A DNA stretch of 64,000 bases, taken from Clostridia bacterium. Its GTDB lineage: Bacteria; Bacillota; Clostridia; Oscillospirales; Acutalibacteraceae. Under the pieces are notes generated by a model, which worked only from the letters and a program-made list of their open reading frames with translations, ran no database searches and was not told the origin of the DNA. Each line of letters begins with the position of its first letter. Within the stretch, counting starts at the first letter, position 1. A program made the position numbers and the translations under genes. This document shows positions 43,664-54,126 of the stretch, piece after piece. The stretch spans positions 1 through 64,000 of the forward strand of contig JAFQRY010000024.1 of the NCBI GenBank assembly GCA_017409845.1. Reading direction: 5' to 3'.

Positions 43664-45235
43664 ATGAAAAAAAACAAATTCTTGACTGCGGAAAAAATCG
43701 CTTCTTACGGCGTTTTTGCTCTCCTGGCAATTTTTCCGCTGATAATAAACGATAAGTATTTCAATATCACGGCAACAAGATATATATTTTTTACGGTATC
43801 CTCGGCAGTATTTCTTGCCGTGTGTCTGCTTCTGAAAATCAATGATATCGACAGTCCCGCAAAGCTCAGCAAGCCGCGGCTCAGCTCGCTTTCGTCGGCA
43901 GATGTGTCGTTTATGCTTTTCTTTTTCGTGGCAGTCATATCATCCTTTTCATCCCCCTACGGCGTTGCTCTTACCCTGAGCGGTGCAGGCGGAAGAAGAA
44001 TGGGTCTGCTTATGATAACAGCAATGCTGTTTGCATATATCTATATTTCAAAATTCTACCGCATAAGAGAATATGAATTCATCTTTTTCGGTTCTGTTGC
44101 AGCTTTTGCTGCTGTATTCGGAATGCTTCAGTTTATCGGGCTTGATCCTCTCGGTTTTCTTGAAGGTCTTTCCGAGCTTGACAGTGTCAGATTTATTTCC
44201 TTTACGGGAAATATCAACATATATTCGAGTTTTATATGCCTTGCCCTTCCGCTGGCAATGTATATGTTCTGCTTTTCGGAAAAGAAGATCAACTCGGCTT
44301 TCTGGCTGTTTGTTTCTTCGGCAACGTTTATCGGTCTTATGACCGCCATAAGCGACAGCGGATATCTCGGAATCGGCGTTGCAGCCGTTGTGCTTGCTGT
44401 TTTAACAGCAAGGGGCAGAAAGACATTTCAGAGATTTTTTGTTCTCGTCATCACTTTTCTTATCAGTGCGGGGATTTTCAATCTCGTGTGGAAAACCTTC
44501 GGCGACCCCGAGCATCCGAGCTCCATTGCAAACGATATTATGTCAAATCCGTGGGTTATTGCGGCAGGAAGCATAATTTCTGCAATTATCATTATTGTAT
44601 TAAACTCTTTTGATTTCTCCGATAAATTCTATAAAGGAATCAGAAGGTTTATAATAATTTCTGTCATATCGGTTGTCACCGTCTGCATCGGACTTGTGGT
44701 ATGGTTCACATGCTTTGACACCGAAACCGATCTCGGCAGATTCGCAATCTATCTCCGATTTACCGAAAAATGGGCAAACGGCAGAGGCTTTTGCTGGACA
44801 AAGCTTATTGAGATTTTCAAGGAGCTTCCTTTGCACAGACAGTTAATCGGAACGGGCCCCGAAACTCTCGTTTACGAGATGGTTTCAAGATATAATGAAG
44901 AGATGTATGAGCTTTTCGGCTTCCATTACGACAATGCTCATAACGATATCCTTCAGTATCTCATTACCGTTGGTTTATGGGGAATGCTCACCTACATTAT
45001 GTTGGTTGCTTCAGCCGTTAAAAGCTGCATTAAATCCGAAAATGCAGTTCAGAGGGCTATGTTGCTTCCGATAGTTGCATTTTTTGCACAGTCGCTTGTC
45101 AACATCACGCAACCGATAACAACTCCGCTCTTCTTCGTTTTTCTTGCATTCTCGCAATGTAAGCCTTACGAGGAAAACACATCAATCAGACACAACTTGG
45201 CAGATACCACGAATGAATCAGACTTTGGAGGGTAA
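43664..45235 (+). CDS. O-antigen ligase / polymerase-like membrane protein (Wzy_C)
   Basis: 523 residues with about 10-12 membrane helices. The large extracytoplasmic loop near residues 385-430 carries LIGTGPETLVYEMVSRYN and FHYDNAHNDILQYL, the H-N-x-x-L(Q) signature of the Wzy_C / WaaL family that transfers or polymerises undecaprenyl-linked glycans. In a Gram-positive-type genome it would act on a capsule, exopolysaccharide or glycoprotein glycan. No other glycan assembly gene is adjacent. The gene between two small-protein genes starts with a GGAGA ribosome binding site. Confidence 0.85.
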   Translation: MKKNKFLTAEKIASYGVFALLAIFPLIINDKYFNITATRYIFFTVSSAVFLAVCLLLKINDIDSPAKLSKPRLSSLSSADVSFMLFFFVAVISSFSSPYGVALTLSGAGGRRMGLLMITAMLFAYIYISKFYRIREYEFIFFGSVAAFAAVFGMLQFIGLDPLGFLEGLSELDSVRFISFTGNINIYSSFICLALPLAMYMFCFSEKKINSAFWLFVSSATFIGLMTAISDSGYLGIGVAAVVLAVLTARGRKTFQRFFVLVITFLISAGIFNLVWKTFGDPEHPSSIANDIMSNPWVIAAGSIISAIIIIVLNSFDFSDKFYKGIRRFIIISVISVVTVCIGLVVWFTCFDTETDLGRFAIYLRFTEKWANGRGFCWTKLIEIFKELPLHRQLIGTGPETLVYEMVSRYNEEMYELFGFHYDNAHNDILQYLITVGLWGMLTYIMLVASAVKSCIKSENAVQRAMLLPIVAFFAQSLVNITQPITTPLFFVFLAFSQCKPYEENTSIRHNLADTTNESDFGG

Positions 45236-45242
45236 TCAAACA

Positions 45243-45584
45243 ATGAAAAACAAGGCACTCAAGATAATTGCTTTCGTAGTAATTATTTCAACTGTATGCT
45301 GCTTCTTTGCTTCAGCTGTTGACAGCGCAAGCATCGCAGATCTTTCAACATCAGTAGCAACACCTGCTACTCCTGCAACTCCCGCTACTCCCGCAACTCC
45401 CGACGAACCTGCAACCGGCACAGATGAGCCTGTAACAGGTACAGACGAACCCACAACCGGCACAGATGAACCCACAACCGGCACAGATGAGCCCGTTGAA
45501 GAGAGCATCTTTGTTAAGATCATTAACTTCATCATCAACACAATCAAATGGGTAATCGATTTTATCGTTACAACTTTCTGCTGA
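45243..45584 (+). CDS. small secreted repeat protein with C-terminal hydrophobic tail
   Basis: 113 residues: signal peptide (~1-27, ending FFASAVDS), then proline/threonine repeats (four ATP units, then four EPxTGTD units, residues ~40-83), then an amphipathic/hydrophobic C-terminus (SIFVKIINFIINTIKW). ATG 45243 follows GGAGGG, which overlaps the end of the upstream gene. The C-terminal tail resembles that of the CHAP-like protein at the head of the operon (both end in an Ile/Val-rich helix), so the two may sit together. Surface stalk or glycan-acceptor role possible; no function known. Confidence 0.72.
   Translation: MKNKALKIIAFVVIISTVCCFFASAVDSASIADLSTSVATPATPATPATPATPDEPATGTDEPVTGTDEPTTGTDEPTTGTDEPVEESIFVKIINFIINTIKWVIDFIVTTFC
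45360..45498 (+). repeat. in-frame tandem repeats in the small secreted protein gene
   Basis: Short 9-nt units coding for ATP, followed by 21-nt units coding for EPxTGTD. Two of the 21-nt units (45448-45468 and 45469-45489) are identical, which makes length change by slippage likely. Confidence 0.85.
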
Positions 45585-45640
45585 TTCATTTAAAATCTAA
45601 TTTATTTTTCTGACATTCGGATATTCGCCAATTGATGTAT

Positions 45641-45673
45641 CCCCCTTGCCTTTCGGCAGGGGGTTGTTTTTTT
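45641..45673 (+). terminator. terminator of the surface-protein operon
   Basis: Stem CCCCCTTGCC / GGCAGGGGG (one bulged base), TTTC loop, then TTGTTTTTTT. Confidence 0.85.
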
Positions 45674-45682
45674 ACCCTGATA

Positions 45683-45715
45683 TCAAAAATTACAAAAAAC
45701 ATGTCAAAAATTACA
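45683..45715 (+). promoter_or_regulatory. two 12-bp direct repeats upstream of the micropeptide operon
   Basis: TCAAAAATTACA at 45683-45694 and again at 45704-45715, start to start 21 bp, i.e. two helical turns. A TATTAT box follows at 45744-45749 without a good -35, as expected for an activator-dependent promoter. Confidence 0.55.
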
Positions 45716-45809
45716 TTTCGCACAAAAGATGAAAAAATTGCGTTATTATACAGATGTCAACAGGGAACACCACCTGAAAAAAATAAACTTTGAAAATGAG
45801 GTAAGAAAA

Positions 45810-45887
45810 ATGGTAACAGTAGTAACAACATCAATCATTTGTGTGGCAGTAGTAGCAGCAGTGGCAATCATCTGCAGAACATTTTAA
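45810..45887 (+). CDS. hydrophobic micropeptide 1 (25 residues)
   Basis: Begins MVTVVTTSII and ends AIICRTF: one membrane-spanning helix rich in Val, Ala and Ile, with a lone Arg near the C-terminus and two Cys. GAGGT lies 7 nt before the ATG. It aligns without gaps to the next two peptides, with identical residues at positions 1, 2, 4, 7, 10, 13, 15, 19, 20 and 23. No family is recognised. Single-helix peptides of this size include toxins of type I systems and small regulators of membrane complexes; neither is shown here. Confidence 0.7.
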   Translation: MVTVVTTSIICVAVVAAVAIICRTF

Positions 45888-45914
45888 TTTAAAGAAAAAG
45901 AGGAGGATAAAAGA

Positions 45915-45992
45915 ATGGTAACAGTAGTGGCAACAGTACTCATCGCAGCAGCGGCAGTTGCAGTTATGGCGATTGTGGCAAGACCTTATTAA
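45915..45992 (+). CDS. hydrophobic micropeptide 2 (25 residues)
   Basis: Begins MVTVVATVLI and ends AIVARPY, the same length and pattern as micropeptide 1. It has a very strong ribosome binding site, AGGAGG, 8 nt before the ATG. The gap to the first gene is 27 nt. The conserved Arg23 follows the helix; the Cys22 of its neighbours is Ala here. Confidence 0.7.
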   Translation: MVTVVATVLIAAAAVAVMAIVARPY

Positions 45993-46016
45993 ATGGTATA
46001 AGAGGAGGAGAAAATA

Positions 46017-46100
46017 ATGGTAGCAGTAGCAACCACAGCGGTTATTGCTGTGGCGGCGGTTATGGCGGTTGCAATAATCTGCAGACCCCGTAATTTTTGA
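46017..46100 (+). CDS. hydrophobic micropeptide 3 (27 residues)
   Basis: Begins MVAVATTAVI and ends IICRPRNF, two residues longer than its paralogues with a more basic tail (two Arg). AGGAGGAG precedes the ATG by 6 nt. The gap to the second gene is 24 nt. A strong terminator follows 10 nt after the stop codon, closing a three-gene operon made only of these peptides. Confidence 0.7.
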   Translation: MVAVATTAVIAVAAVMAVAIICRPRNF

Positions 46101-46110
46101 AAAAAGCAAA

Positions 46111-46148
46111 AAACGAGGCTTGAACGATGTCGCTCAAGCCTCGTTTTT
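46111..46148. terminator. terminator of the micropeptide operon and of the stomatin gene
   Basis: 13-bp stem AAACGAGGCTTGA / TCAAGCCTCGTTT, then TT. Symmetric A and T tracts let it work for both convergent transcripts. Confidence 0.85.
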
Positions 46149-46160
46149 CAATTTGTTTTG

Positions 46161-47078
46161 TTATTTGATAATTTCTTTTGCACTTGCGGCAAGACCGGCA
46201 AGTCCCTGAATATCGCTGGGAATGATAAGCTTTGTTGCCTGACCGTCTGCAGCGGCTTCGAATGCTTCCAGGCTCTTCATTGTGAGATAGCCCTGACCGG
46301 GTGCTGCTTCGTTGATGAGTTCGATAGCCTTTGCTCTTGCCTGCTCAACCTTGAGGATAGCTTCCGCTTCACCTTCGGCTTCACGGATTTTTGCTTCCTT
46401 GATAGCTTCAGCAGCAAGAATTGCACTCTGCTTTTCAGCTTCGGCTGCAAGAATCTTGCTTTCCTTCTGACCTTCGGCAACAAGAATTTTACTTGCCTTT
46501 TCGCCTTCTGCGGTAAGAATAGCCTCACGGCGCTGACGCTCAGCCTTCATCTGCTTTTCCATTGCATCCTGAATTTCCTTCGGAGGAAGAATGTTCTTGA
46601 GCTCAACTCTGTTAACCTTGATACCCCAGGGATCGGTTGCCTCGTCAAGAATACCTCTGATTTTTGCATTGATTACATCTCTTGAGGTGAGTGTATGGTC
46701 AAGCTCCATTTCACCGATGATATTTCTGAGTGTTGTTGCAGTCAGATTTTCAATAGCGGTGAGAGGTCTTTCAACACCGTAAGCAAAAAGCTTGGGATCA
46801 GTGATCTGGAAAAAGACTATAGTGTCTATCTGCATGGTAACGTTATCCTTTGTGATAACGGGCTGGGGCGGGAAGTCAACAACCTGCTCCTTGAGAGAAA
46901 CCTGTTTTGCGATTCTTTCAATGAAGGGAATTTTGACATGAAGTCCGGTCTGCCATGTTGCACTGTAAGTACCGAGACGTTCAATAACATAAGCCTTTGA
47001 CTGCGGAACGATTTTGATGTTGAAAATAACAACCGCAATGATAACGAGTGCAAGAATGATGAGAATGATAAATTCCAT
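46161..47078 (-). CDS. SPFH/Band 7 stomatin-like protein
   Basis: 305 residues. A short N-terminal membrane hairpin (~residues 1-22) is followed by the SPFH domain (VPQSKAYVIERLGTY, LKEQVVDFPPQPVITKDNV, GVERPLTAIENLTATTLRNIIGEMELDHTL), then a long Ala/Glu/Lys coiled coil (~190-260) and a final hydrophobic stretch. Such proteins form large oligomers in membrane microdomains. It follows the NfeD gene by 29 nt, the classical stomatin-NfeD operon in reversed order. Confidence 0.93.
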   Translation of the reverse strand: MEFIILIILALVIIAVVIFNIKIVPQSKAYVIERLGTYSATWQTGLHVKIPFIERIAKQVSLKEQVVDFPPQPVITKDNVTMQIDTIVFFQITDPKLFAYGVERPLTAIENLTATTLRNIIGEMELDHTLTSRDVINAKIRGILDEATDPWGIKVNRVELKNILPPKEIQDAMEKQMKAERQRREAILTAEGEKASKILVAEGQKESKILAAEAEKQSAILAAEAIKEAKIREAEGEAEAILKVEQARAKAIELINEAAPGQGYLTMKSLEAFEAAADGQATKLIIPSDIQGLAGLAASAKEIIK

Positions 47079-47107
47079 GAATGATACCTCCTGAATTCAT
47101 TTGTTTT

Positions 47108-47542
47108 TTATTTTGATTTTACAATGAGCTTGACACCGTCGATTTTTTCAACGGTAACCTGCTCGTTTTTTCTGAATACCGTGCCGTCTGATGAGCGTGC
47201 AGTCCATGTAATGCCTCCTACCTGAACAAGACCTTTTCCGTCAACATTGTCGATATCCTCAACAACAACAGCGGTCTGTCCTATGCAGCGGTCAGCGTTG
47301 GTAGGCTGAACCTTTGTCCGGGTAAGTTTTTTGACAAGAGGACGTGTTGCGATAAGTGTTATTGCGGAAACTGCAACAAAAATTATCCATTGCAGCCACA
47401 CCTCTGCTCCGAGAATTTCGGAAACAAGTGCGGCACCCGCACCTGCAGCAAACCAGATGGTTACCATCTGTGCGGTGACTGCTTCAACAACTATCAGGAT
47501 AACAAGCATCACAACCCAGAAAATAAGCATGCTGAATTCCAT
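47108..47542 (-). CDS. NfeD-family membrane protein
   Basis: 144 residues: three or four N-terminal membrane helices (to ~residue 75) and a C-terminal OB-fold-like domain (CIGQTAVVVEDIDNVDGKGLVQVGGITWTARS, split: GQTAVVVEDI and GLVQVGGITWTARS). This is the short NfeD form without the serine-protease domain. It partners the stomatin gene 29 nt downstream. AGGAGG lies 8 nt before the ATG. Confidence 0.92.
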   Translation of the reverse strand: MEFSMLIFWVVMLVILIVVEAVTAQMVTIWFAAGAGAALVSEILGAEVWLQWIIFVAVSAITLIATRPLVKKLTRTKVQPTNADRCIGQTAVVVEDIDNVDGKGLVQVGGITWTARSSDGTVFRKNEQVTVEKIDGVKLIVKSK

Positions 47543-47568
47543 ATTAAATTCCTCCTTTCCTTATTTCT

Positions 47569-47597
47569 ATTTTATCACTTTTCGCCGCAGTTTTCAA
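47569..47597 (-). promoter_or_regulatory. promoter of the NfeD-stomatin operon
   Basis: Minus-strand TTGAAA (47597-47592), 17-bp spacer, TAAAAT (47574-47569). The remaining gap to 47771 is AT-rich without a gene. Confidence 0.55.
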
Positions 47598-47769
47598 TAT
47601 TCAATTATACGTTTTTTTGATTTCACTCTACACAACTATAAGACGAACGGGAAAGCCTTTTGGTCTGAAAAGTTTATTGCTTTTCTTTAGTTATATGATA
47701 TATCGGTTCTTTTTAAAAGTAAATTGCACTTTGTGATTGTTTGAAGAGTCAAAATCTGCATTTTGTGCA

Positions 47770-47798
47770 AAAAAATAACCGGCAGAATTCTGCCGGTT
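47770..47798 (-). terminator. terminator of beta-galactosidase gene
   Basis: A perfect 22-bp palindrome, AACCGGCAGA-AT-TCTGCCGGTT (47777-47798), followed on the minus strand by ATTTTTTTG. Confidence 0.75.
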
Positions 47799-47804
47799 AA
47801 TGAT

Positions 47805-50843
<3,039 letters not shown>

Positions 50844-50847
50844 CTAT

Positions 50848-50876
50848 TTTATATCACATAATAATCTTATTTTCAA
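50848..50876 (-). promoter_or_regulatory. promoter of lacZ
   Basis: Minus-strand TTGAAA (50876-50871), 17-bp spacer, TATAAA (50853-50848), 35 nt before the start codon. Confidence 0.6.
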
Positions 50877-50912
50877 GATAAATTATTGTTTAAAAAGACA
50901 ATATATCGCACC

Positions 50913-50943
50913 TTGAAAAAATCGGTCTGATAAAGTATACTTT
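50913..50943 (+). promoter_or_regulatory. promoter of the S component gene with overlapping palindrome
   Basis: TTGAAA (50913-50918), 17-bp spacer, TATACT (50936-50941). A perfect 12-bp palindrome AAAGTATACTTT (50932-50943) covers the -10 box and could be an operator. The leader is only ~20 nt, so no riboswitch fits. Confidence 0.6.
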
Positions 50944-50968
50944 AGTGTATAGAAAAGAGGTTTTTGAA

Positions 50969-51511
50969 ATGAAAAACAAAAAGATGATCCGTCTCGTTTC
51001 AGCAGCTATCCTTTCCGCAATAATATGTGTTGCCACATATATAGTTCAGATACCTATGCCCGCAACGGGCGGATATATCAATCTCGGCGATTGCTTTGTG
51101 CTTACAGCGGGGGCTGTGCTCGGTCCTGTTTACGGAGCTTTTGCTGCGGGACTCGGCTCGGCACTTGCCGATATGCTTGCCGGATATATGCAGTATGCAC
51201 CGGCAACATTTGTTATAAAAGCACTCATGGCGGTTGCGGTTTATCTGATTTATGCCGCTTTGAAAAAGATTTTTTCGGGCAAGGCAGATGCCGTTGCGAG
51301 AATTGTTTCCGCAATCGCTGCAGAAACTGTTATGGTGCTCGGATATTTCGGCTATGAGGCGGTTGTTCTCGGCTACGGTGTTTCCGCGGCTGCAAGTGTT
51401 CCGGGAAATGCGATTCAGGGTGCTGTCGGTGCTGCAGCGGCAATTGCACTTATAAAGGCACTTGAAGCAGCCGTTAAAAAAAGCAAAACAATTTCTGATA
51501 TTCTGAAATAA
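50969..51511 (+). CDS. ECF transporter S component (COG4720-like)
   Basis: 180-residue membrane protein with about six helices. GGYINLGDCFVLTAGAVLGP followed by GAFAAGLGSALADML is the typical S-component pattern; the closest group seems to be the HmpT/PdxU-like COG4720 set, whose members take up pyrimidine or pyridoxine precursors. It is an orphan S subunit, relying on a shared ECF module. ATG 50969 follows AGAGG by 8 nt. A UPF0340 gene begins 11 nt after its stop. Confidence 0.83.
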   Translation: MKNKKMIRLVSAAILSAIICVATYIVQIPMPATGGYINLGDCFVLTAGAVLGPVYGAFAAGLGSALADMLAGYMQYAPATFVIKALMAVAVYLIYAALKKIFSGKADAVARIVSAIAAETVMVLGYFGYEAVVLGYGVSAAASVPGNAIQGAVGAAAAIALIKALEAAVKKSKTISDILK

Positions 51512-51522
51512 GGTGAATTGAT

Positions 51523-52059
51523 ATGAAAAGTATATATTCTCAGTCTGAATCGGCGGCACTTGAGCTTGTTGAGAAAGCGGAGCTTAAATGCGGCGATGTC
51601 GTTGTTGTCGGCTGCTCGACCAGCGAGGTTATCGGTGAAAAAATCGGAACAAGCGGGACTGTTGAAACCGCTCAGGAGATTTTTAACGGCATATGCAGCG
51701 TGCTTTCCGCGAAAGGAATATATGTTGCCGCTCAATGCTGTGAGCATCTTAACAGAGCAATTATTATCGAAAAGGAAAAGGCTGATGCACTCGGACTTGA
51801 GCAAGTCTGCGTTGTTCCTCATCCCCGTGCAGGCGGCTCGTTTGCGACCGCGGCATGGCACACAATGAAAAATCCCGTTGCGGTTGAAGAAATAAGAGCT
51901 GATGCGGGAATTGATATCGGCACAACGCTTATCGGAATGCATCTTAAAAGGGTTGCAGTTCCCCTCAGACTTGAAACAAAGAAAATCGGAGAAGCAACCG
52001 TTTCAGCTGCTAAAACAAGGGCAAAATATATCGGCGGCGAAAGAGCTAAATATGAATAA
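51523..52059 (+). CDS. UPF0340 / TIGR01440 family protein (YwlG-like)
   Basis: 178 residues. VVVVGCSTSEVIGEKIG, AAQCCEHLNRAIIIEKE and VVPHPRAGGSFATAAW are the hallmark segments of this conserved Firmicutes family, whose biochemical role is unknown. The Cys and His residues in CCEHLNR could bind a metal. It is co-transcribed with the S component upstream, a link worth noting because neither substrate nor enzyme activity is known. TAAGGTG is the ribosome binding site. Confidence 0.92.
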   Translation: MKSIYSQSESAALELVEKAELKCGDVVVVGCSTSEVIGEKIGTSGTVETAQEIFNGICSVLSAKGIYVAAQCCEHLNRAIIIEKEKADALGLEQVCVVPHPRAGGSFATAAWHTMKNPVAVEEIRADAGIDIGTTLIGMHLKRVAVPLRLETKKIGEATVSAAKTRAKYIGGERAKYE

Positions 52060-52064
52060 TAATA

Positions 52065-52098
52065 AAGGGTCTGACTCATACAGATGAGCCGGACCCTT
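52065..52098. terminator. hairpin between convergent genes
   Basis: Stem AAGGGTC-G-CTCAT / ATGAG-C-GACCCTT with two mismatches and an ACAG loop. The U-tract is weak, so confidence is moderate. Confidence 0.5.
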
Positions 52099-52103
52099 CG
52101 TCA

Positions 52104-53987
52104 TTATATAAGTTCTGTTATTGAATTATAGATGCATTCGATGCTTTGTCTGAGCGAAAGCCTTGAAAGCAGATTATAAAAAGAGTCGGAAACCGCATTT
52201 CTGAAATCGGTTACGAATTCTGAGGAAGTAAGAGTATTTTCGTAAGCGGGAAAAGCTCCGTTATTAACGGTTATGGAAAAATCGGAGATGTTGAGAAGAT
52301 TGAGAGAACCTATTTCCGCATAGCTTATTGTTATCTGTGCGGCTGTTCCGGATTTTTCGGGGATTATTCCTTCAAAGCTCAGCGATATCTCTTCGCCCGG
52401 CTCCAGAATTCCGCTTCCCGAAATATCAAAGTCAAGATCCGCTCCGTAGGTTTTGACGGCAAGGAGCCTGATATAATTTTCTTCGGAAAGATTTTTTATA
52501 ATAAGTCTGCTGTCATCCGTTGTCAGATATCCCGAAGGGCTTGCATCAAATCCCGCGTGAAGATTTTTATAGCGGTTGTTTGAATATTCAAACTGAGGAA
52601 ATGCCTTGCTTGAATGAACATCTTTTATCTCGTCCGTGAACAGAAGCTTTGTTACAAGAGAACGTGTATATTCCTCGTAAAAATACTGTCCGTGATACTG
52701 ACCCTCAACAAACCATGTGTTTTCAGGGAGATATGCACATGTTGCATCAATTTCTCTGGAAGGGGAGATGTGATTATGCGATGAGTCGGAGCATGAGGTT
52801 TTTTTGCCTTCATAGCCGTCTGAAAATCTTTTGCCTGCAGGTGCACATGCCGCACCGCTGACCTTTTCGGCAGGCAGGATAACATCTCCGTTATAATTTC
52901 CTCCCGCAACAAGTCCGCTGCCCGTTGCACATATAATCGAAACAGACCCGCCTTTTTCGATAAGTCTGTTATAGACGGATTTGAACTGAGGCTTGATTTC
53001 ATAATGGAGCAAATCGTTGTTTTTTATTATTGCAGCATTTTTTTCGGGGTCAAGATAATCGTTTTTCAGATTCTCATAAAGGTCTGCCGAGCAAAGTGAC
53101 CAGATGCTGCCCCAATGAAGAAGTGCATTTCGGAATCCGTATGCAGAGCTTGATAAAATACGGTTCAGGCTGTCGGTTTCGTCGCCTTCAAATATTCTTG
53201 CAAGGTTTGCTTCGCCTTCAAAAACAGTTTCAAAAAACATAACAATGTCTTCCGCAGGGAGAGCTATAGTACCCCTGAAAAGACGGTCGGGAATGTTAGT
53301 GCCGCCGATTGCAGGAACACTCATAACAACTTTTTCAACAGAATTTTCGTTTTCATAAAGCGTGAGGTAGGTTGAGGTTATCAGACCGCCGAAGCTTAAC
53401 GCAAAAATATTGACTTTTTCGGAGTTGTTGTATTCTTTAACGGCATTTATGAAATCGCGGAGCTCTTTTGCAACCGTTATTGCATCGAGCCTTGAGTCAT
53501 ATTGAAAGCAGTAAACTCTGCCCGGGTCTGTCTGCTCTGAAAGATATCTGCAGAAGTTTTTTTCATAAAGCCTCTGTTCAAGACCGTTTTTATACATATA
53601 TTCAAGATTTGAGGTTTCGGGATTGTTGGGATAATGCTTCAGATTATATGCGGAGCTTCCGTCAGCGTTGCAGCGGAAAACATCAAGAATGTATTCCGCA
53701 CCCTTGCCGAGCTCCTTGCCGAAGTCGTCGGTTTTACCCATTATCAGCTTTGCAACGGATTTTGCAGTACCCGTGATATTGCTGCCAAAATAGTCCGCAG
53801 CTCTTTCTGCAACAGATTTCCATATGCTTTTTTCATTATCCGTGCCGTAGTCAAGGTAAAGCTGAGAGCAGAGAAAGCCTGAAATAAGAATGGTAGGATT
53901 ATCGCTTTTCTTTTCAGAGGCAAAGGCAGTGCTGCCGCAGGATAAAATCAATGCAGCACAAATCAGAAGACAAATTATTCTTTTCAA
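52104..53987 (-). CDS. secreted alpha/beta-hydrolase (lipase/LCAT-like)
   Basis: 627 residues. A signal peptide (~1-24, AFASEKK) is followed by an alpha/beta-hydrolase core beginning NPTILISGFLCSQLYLD and a nucleophile elbow in IFALSFGGLIT (Ser in A-L-S-F-G). The late HGQYFYEEYT stretch could supply the catalytic His. The last ~150 residues form a beta domain (GSGILEPGEEISLSFEG). It fits the LCAT/PGAP1-like lipase group acting on lipids or esters outside the cell. The start is TTG 53987, 7 nt after a perfect AGGAGG, so the rare start codon is well supported. Confidence 0.8.
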   Translation of the reverse strand: MKRIICLLICAALILSCGSTAFASEKKSDNPTILISGFLCSQLYLDYGTDNEKSIWKSVAERAADYFGSNITGTAKSVAKLIMGKTDDFGKELGKGAEYILDVFRCNADGSSAYNLKHYPNNPETSNLEYMYKNGLEQRLYEKNFCRYLSEQTDPGRVYCFQYDSRLDAITVAKELRDFINAVKEYNNSEKVNIFALSFGGLITSTYLTLYENENSVEKVVMSVPAIGGTNIPDRLFRGTIALPAEDIVMFFETVFEGEANLARIFEGDETDSLNRILSSSAYGFRNALLHWGSIWSLCSADLYENLKNDYLDPEKNAAIIKNNDLLHYEIKPQFKSVYNRLIEKGGSVSIICATGSGLVAGGNYNGDVILPAEKVSGAACAPAGKRFSDGYEGKKTSCSDSSHNHISPSREIDATCAYLPENTWFVEGQYHGQYFYEEYTRSLVTKLLFTDEIKDVHSSKAFPQFEYSNNRYKNLHAGFDASPSGYLTTDDSRLIIKNLSEENYIRLLAVKTYGADLDFDISGSGILEPGEEISLSFEGIIPEKSGTAAQITISYAEIGSLNLLNISDFSITVNNGAFPAYENTLTSSEFVTDFRNAVSDSFYNLLSRLSLRQSIECIYNSITELI

Positions 53988-54012
53988 CGTCCCACCTCCT
54001 TTTTGTAATTAT

Positions 54013-54041
54013 ATAATATCATATTACATATGTATGTTCAA
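54013..54041 (-). promoter_or_regulatory. promoter of the lipase-like gene
   Basis: Minus-strand TTGAAC (54041-54036), 17-bp spacer, TATTAT (54018-54013). Confidence 0.55.
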
Positions 54042-54080
54042 TATTTTATGCAGGGTTTTACAATAAATTCAAAAATGCGG

Positions 54081-54109
54081 TTGAGTTTGATGGTGGATGG
54101 TGATATAAT
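54081..54109 (+). promoter_or_regulatory. promoter of the MBL-fold gene
   Basis: TTGAGT (54081-54086), 17-bp spacer, TATAAT (54104-54109). The start codon is only 18 nt after the -10 box, so the leader is very short. Confidence 0.6.
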
Positions 54110-54126
54110 CGGAAGCAGGTGATTAT

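Noticed and set aside
50880..50968. Possible vitamin riboswitch before an S-component gene
   Set aside because: The -10 box ends only about 28 nt before the ATG, leaving no room for a riboswitch.
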